A DNA stretch of 8,413 nt from DAIOEK01 sp964600595. GTDB lineage: Bacteria; Chloroflexota; Anaerolineae; Anaerolineales; Anaerolineaceae. The position numbers and the translations under genes are program-made. The stretch is from the NCBI GenBank assembly GCA_964600595.1, contig CAZRKL010000117.1, positions 1 to 8,413 of the forward strand, written 5' to 3'. Below the pieces are notes generated by a model. The model made no database searches, was not told the origin of the DNA, and saw nothing but the letters and a program-made list of their open reading frames with translations. Shown here in pieces: positions 6,261-8,413 of the stretch. Position 1 is the stretch's first letter, and every line of letters starts with the position of its first letter.

Positions 6261-8309
6261 ATGCGTAATAAGATTTGGGTGGTTTTCTCGGTGTTCCTTG
6301 TTTTAGTCATGATCCTCTCTGCATGCGCCCCCAGCGCGGGAGCTCCTGCGGGGCAGGAGACATCAGCACCGGCTCCAGCAAAACCAGGAGAAACAGCTGC
6401 ACCAGCAGCCCCGGCTGCACCTTCTGGAGGAATATCCCCAGAATTCAAAAATCCAGACACATTCACAATAATCACTGGTGCTGGCGAACAGGAGACTATG
6501 GATCCAGCCTGGATGTATGATACTGCGTCATCCACAATCGCTCTCAATATCTACGAAGGACTGGTTTTCTTCAACCGTGAGAGAACTGACGAATATATTC
6601 CAGCATTGGCAACTGATTGGACGATGAGTGATGACGGTAAAACCTGGGTATTTAATATTCGAAAAGGTGTTAAATTCCACAAAGGCGGCACACTGGAACC
6701 CCACGATATTGCCTACACAACTGCGAGAGCAATGCTGCAGGGAAGGATCGACGGCTGGCAATGGATCGCGTACGATGCCTTTTATGGTCCAGAAATGGCT
6801 ATGGCATCCATCAAAGATTTTGCCGCAGCACTAATTGGCAAAGAAGCTTTTGATGACTTGAATGAACAGGATTTGGTTGAAGTATGCGAATCGATCAAGA
6901 CAAAAGTTGTTGCAGATGATGATGCGGGTACTGTTACCTACAATTTAAATCAACCGGTTCCCTGGATGCTCGCGGTTATGTCTCAGCAATTCTTTGGCGG
7001 AATACTTGACAAAGAATATATGGCTGAAGTCGGTGACTGGGATGGCGACTGCAGCAATTGGGTACCTTTTGCCGATCCATCAGCCGAAAACTCCAAGTTT
7101 TTCAATGACGGGAATGGAACAGGTCCATACATGTTAGATCATTGGACGCCAGGTGAAGAAACTGTTCTGGTAGCTTTCCCTGAATACTGGCGGACTGAAC
7201 CGATGTGGGAGGGTGGTCCCAGTGGTGTAGCAAGTATCCCGAGAGTGGTGTTTAAGAACATCGATGAATGGGGCACACGTCTGGCAATGTTTGAAGCTGG
7301 TGATGCAGATTATATCTACGCACCTCCGCAATATCGCCCACAGCTAAATGAAAATGTAAAAATCCTCTGCGGCGAGGATGAATCATCCTGTAAAGAGGAA
7401 AATCCAAACGGATATATCAAGACCTTCCGAAAATTACCTATGCCGGCCATCACACCTTCCCAATTCAACTGGAATATCAATGTTGAAGGCGGAAATCCAT
7501 ATGTAGGCAGTGGCGAAGTAGATGGAAATGGTATCACGCCAACTTTCTTCAGTGATGAACACATCCGTAGAGCATTTAATTATTGCTTTGATTTTGATGC
7601 GATGGTCCAAGATGCTCTGGCCGGTGAAGGTGTGCAAGCTCAGGGACCCATTCCTCTGGGTATGATTGGTTATGTGGAAGGAAAAGATCCAGAATTCTCT
7701 TATGATCCTGACAAATGTGTAGAAGAATTCAAACTTGCAGACATTGACCTGGATGGGATTCCCGCTGGTGAAGATGATGATGATATCTGGAATTTGGGAT
7801 TTTACATGCAGATGGCGTTTAACACAGGGAATGATACCCGCCGACTTTCATCTGAGATTTTGAAAGCTGGTCTGGAAGCAGTCAATCCTAAATTCAATAT
7901 AAGTGTCATAGGCATGCCCTGGGCAGTCCTACTGGAAAGCCGTAGACAGGGAAAATTACCAATCTATGTTGGTGGTTGGGCTGAAGATTATCATGATCCT
8001 CACAACTGGGTCCAGCCATTCCTGTATTCACAAGGCGCTTACGGCCGAATCGTGAATTTCCCGGATGAAAAAGCGGCAGAGTTCGATAACTTGATCCTTG
8101 AAGGCGTAAAGATCAATGATCCAAAAGCACGCGCAAAGCATTATGAAACTATCCAAACAAAAGCTGCTGAAGAAGCCGTAAATATCTGGATGTACCAATT
8201 CCTTGAAGGGTTCCATTATCAGACATGGATTGATGGTTTCTATTTCAATCCTGCTTATGGAAACCCTGAATATGGTTGGATATATTCCATGAAAAAAACT
8301 GCTCCTTAA
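6261..8309 (+). CDS. ABC transporter substrate-binding lipoprotein, family 5 (peptide/nickel/oligosaccharide type, OppA/DppA-like)
   Basis: 682-aa extracytoplasmic solute-binding protein. The signal peptide is M-R-N-K, a hydrophobic run, then a canonical lipobox L-S-A-C with Cys22. Residues 23-58 are an Ala/Pro-rich tether. The SBP_bac_5 fold follows: A-L-A-T-D-W...S-D-D-G-K-T-W-V-F-N-I-R-K-G-V-K-F at about 115-139, I-R-R-A-F-N-Y-C-F-D-F-D at about 435-446, and a C-terminal half with W-A-E-D-Y-H-D-P-H-N-W. It is longer than classical OppA (about 540 aa). The excess comes from the tether and acidic inserts, including a short Cys-bounded acidic segment (C370-C377) and a DxDxDG loop at 494-505. 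The family mostly imports oligopeptides, but members in several thermophilic and anaerobic lineages bind oligosaccharides, and the substrate cannot be told here. No permease or ATPase gene is visible; one could begin beyond the window. It follows the two-component operon but is separated by terminators. Confidence 0.93.
   Translation: MRNKIWVVFSVFLVLVMILSACAPSAGAPAGQETSAPAPAKPGETAAPAAPAAPSGGISPEFKNPDTFTIITGAGEQETMDPAWMYDTASSTIALNIYEGLVFFNRERTDEYIPALATDWTMSDDGKTWVFNIRKGVKFHKGGTLEPHDIAYTTARAMLQGRIDGWQWIAYDAFYGPEMAMASIKDFAAALIGKEAFDDLNEQDLVEVCESIKTKVVADDDAGTVTYNLNQPVPWMLAVMSQQFFGGILDKEYMAEVGDWDGDCSNWVPFADPSAENSKFFNDGNGTGPYMLDHWTPGEETVLVAFPEYWRTEPMWEGGPSGVASIPRVVFKNIDEWGTRLAMFEAGDADYIYAPPQYRPQLNENVKILCGEDESSCKEENPNGYIKTFRKLPMPAITPSQFNWNINVEGGNPYVGSGEVDGNGITPTFFSDEHIRRAFNYCFDFDAMVQDALAGEGVQAQGPIPLGMIGYVEGKDPEFSYDPDKCVEEFKLADIDLDGIPAGEDDDDIWNLGFYMQMAFNTGNDTRRLSSEILKAGLEAVNPKFNISVIGMPWAVLLESRRQGKLPIYVGGWAEDYHDPHNWVQPFLYSQGAYGRIVNFPDEKAAEFDNLILEGVKINDPKARAKHYETIQTKAAEEAVNIWMYQFLEGFHYQTWIDGFYFNPAYGNPEYGWIYSMKKTAP
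7740..7775 (+). other. EF-hand/thrombospondin-3-like calcium-binding loop within the substrate-binding protein
   Basis: Residues 494-505 read DIDLDGIPAGED, fitting the 12-residue pattern D-x-D-x-D-G-I-P-x-G-x-[E/D] of extracellular calcium-binding loops, with Asp at 1, 3 and 5, Gly at 6 and Asp at 12. Three more Asp follow. It sits between the helix E-E-F-K-L-A and the conserved W-x-L-G-F strand of the SBP fold, so it looks like a surface insertion. Calcium binding is inferred from the pattern only. Confidence 0.5.
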
Positions 8310-8326
8310 ACAAACTTCATAATAAA

Positions 8327-8366
8327 GAGACAGGATGTAGATCCTAAATTATCTGCATCCTGTCTC
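8327..8366. terminator. Long stem-loop downstream of the substrate-binding protein gene
   Basis: A 16-bp stem (8327-8342 with 8351-8366), all Watson-Crick except one G-U wobble in the plus-strand RNA, encloses an 8-nt loop. It begins 17 nt after the stop codon. On the plus strand no T-run follows (ATATGATC). On the minus strand the stem is followed by TTTATT, closer to an intrinsic terminator for a gene entering from the right. It may also protect the 3' end of the substrate-binding protein mRNA. Confidence 0.65.
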
Positions 8367-8413
8367 ATATGATCAGGATAATCTATATGACATCATACAT
8401 AATTCGTCGATTA

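Noticed and set aside
8386..8397. Inverted repeat TATGA-CA-TCATA sharing TCATACA with the 6196-6217 palindrome
   Set aside because: The arms are only five bases and the spacing differs (2 versus 10). In AT-rich intergenic DNA this similarity is expected by chance. It would regain interest if a gene start followed just after 8413.

Overview
The window looks like chromosomal DNA of a member of the Chloroflexota, most likely an Anaerolineae-type bacterium. This is inferred from gene style: a propeller-sensor histidine kinase whose HisKA_3 region resembles those of that group, a NarL-type regulator beside it, and Ala/Pro-rich lipoprotein linkers. No rRNA or marker gene confirms it. The sequence carries a run of exactly 100 Ns (3638-3737), so it is a scaffold from a draft or metagenome assembly.

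Layout. Positions 1-142 (+) hold the last 46 codons of a GGDEF (diguanylate cyclase) protein. Converging on it, 167-1642 (-) encodes a secreted lipoprotein with an N-terminal beta-sandwich-like region and an NHL-type six-bladed beta-propeller. A 181-bp divergent intergenic region follows. Then comes a two-gene operon (+). The first gene, 1824-5465, is a very large membrane sensor histidine kinase: lipoprotein-like signal, at least 12 Reg_prop blades, Y_Y_Y domain, one transmembrane helix, GAF, HisKA_3 and HATPase_c. The second, 5455-6087, is a NarL/FixJ response regulator that overlaps the kinase gene by 11 nt. A strong intrinsic terminator (6116-6157) closes the operon, and a second hairpin/T-run follows at 6172-6195. 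A 22-bp near-perfect palindrome (6196-6217) then overlaps a candidate -10 box ahead of 6261-8309 (+), a family 5 (OppA/DppA-like) substrate-binding lipoprotein of 682 aa. A 16-bp-stem hairpin (8327-8366) lies after it. The last 47 bases show no gene.

How the parts may work together (inference). The kinase has the layout of the propeller sensors that detect extracellular sugars or other polymers in Bacteroidota (HTCS), but its output is a separate NarL-type regulator. The adjacent substrate-binding protein has its own probable promoter and operator. It could be a regulon member, or simply a neighbour. The divergently transcribed propeller lipoprotein would be exposed on the same side of the membrane as the sensor domain.

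Most worth a second look: the gap inside the kinase, which probably replaces far less than 100 bp; the lipobox on a transmembrane kinase; the palindrome over the substrate-binding protein promoter; and a thrombospondin-3/EF-hand-like calcium-binding loop inserted in the substrate-binding protein. I found no CRISPR array, tRNA, rRNA, insertion sequence or obviously new system.
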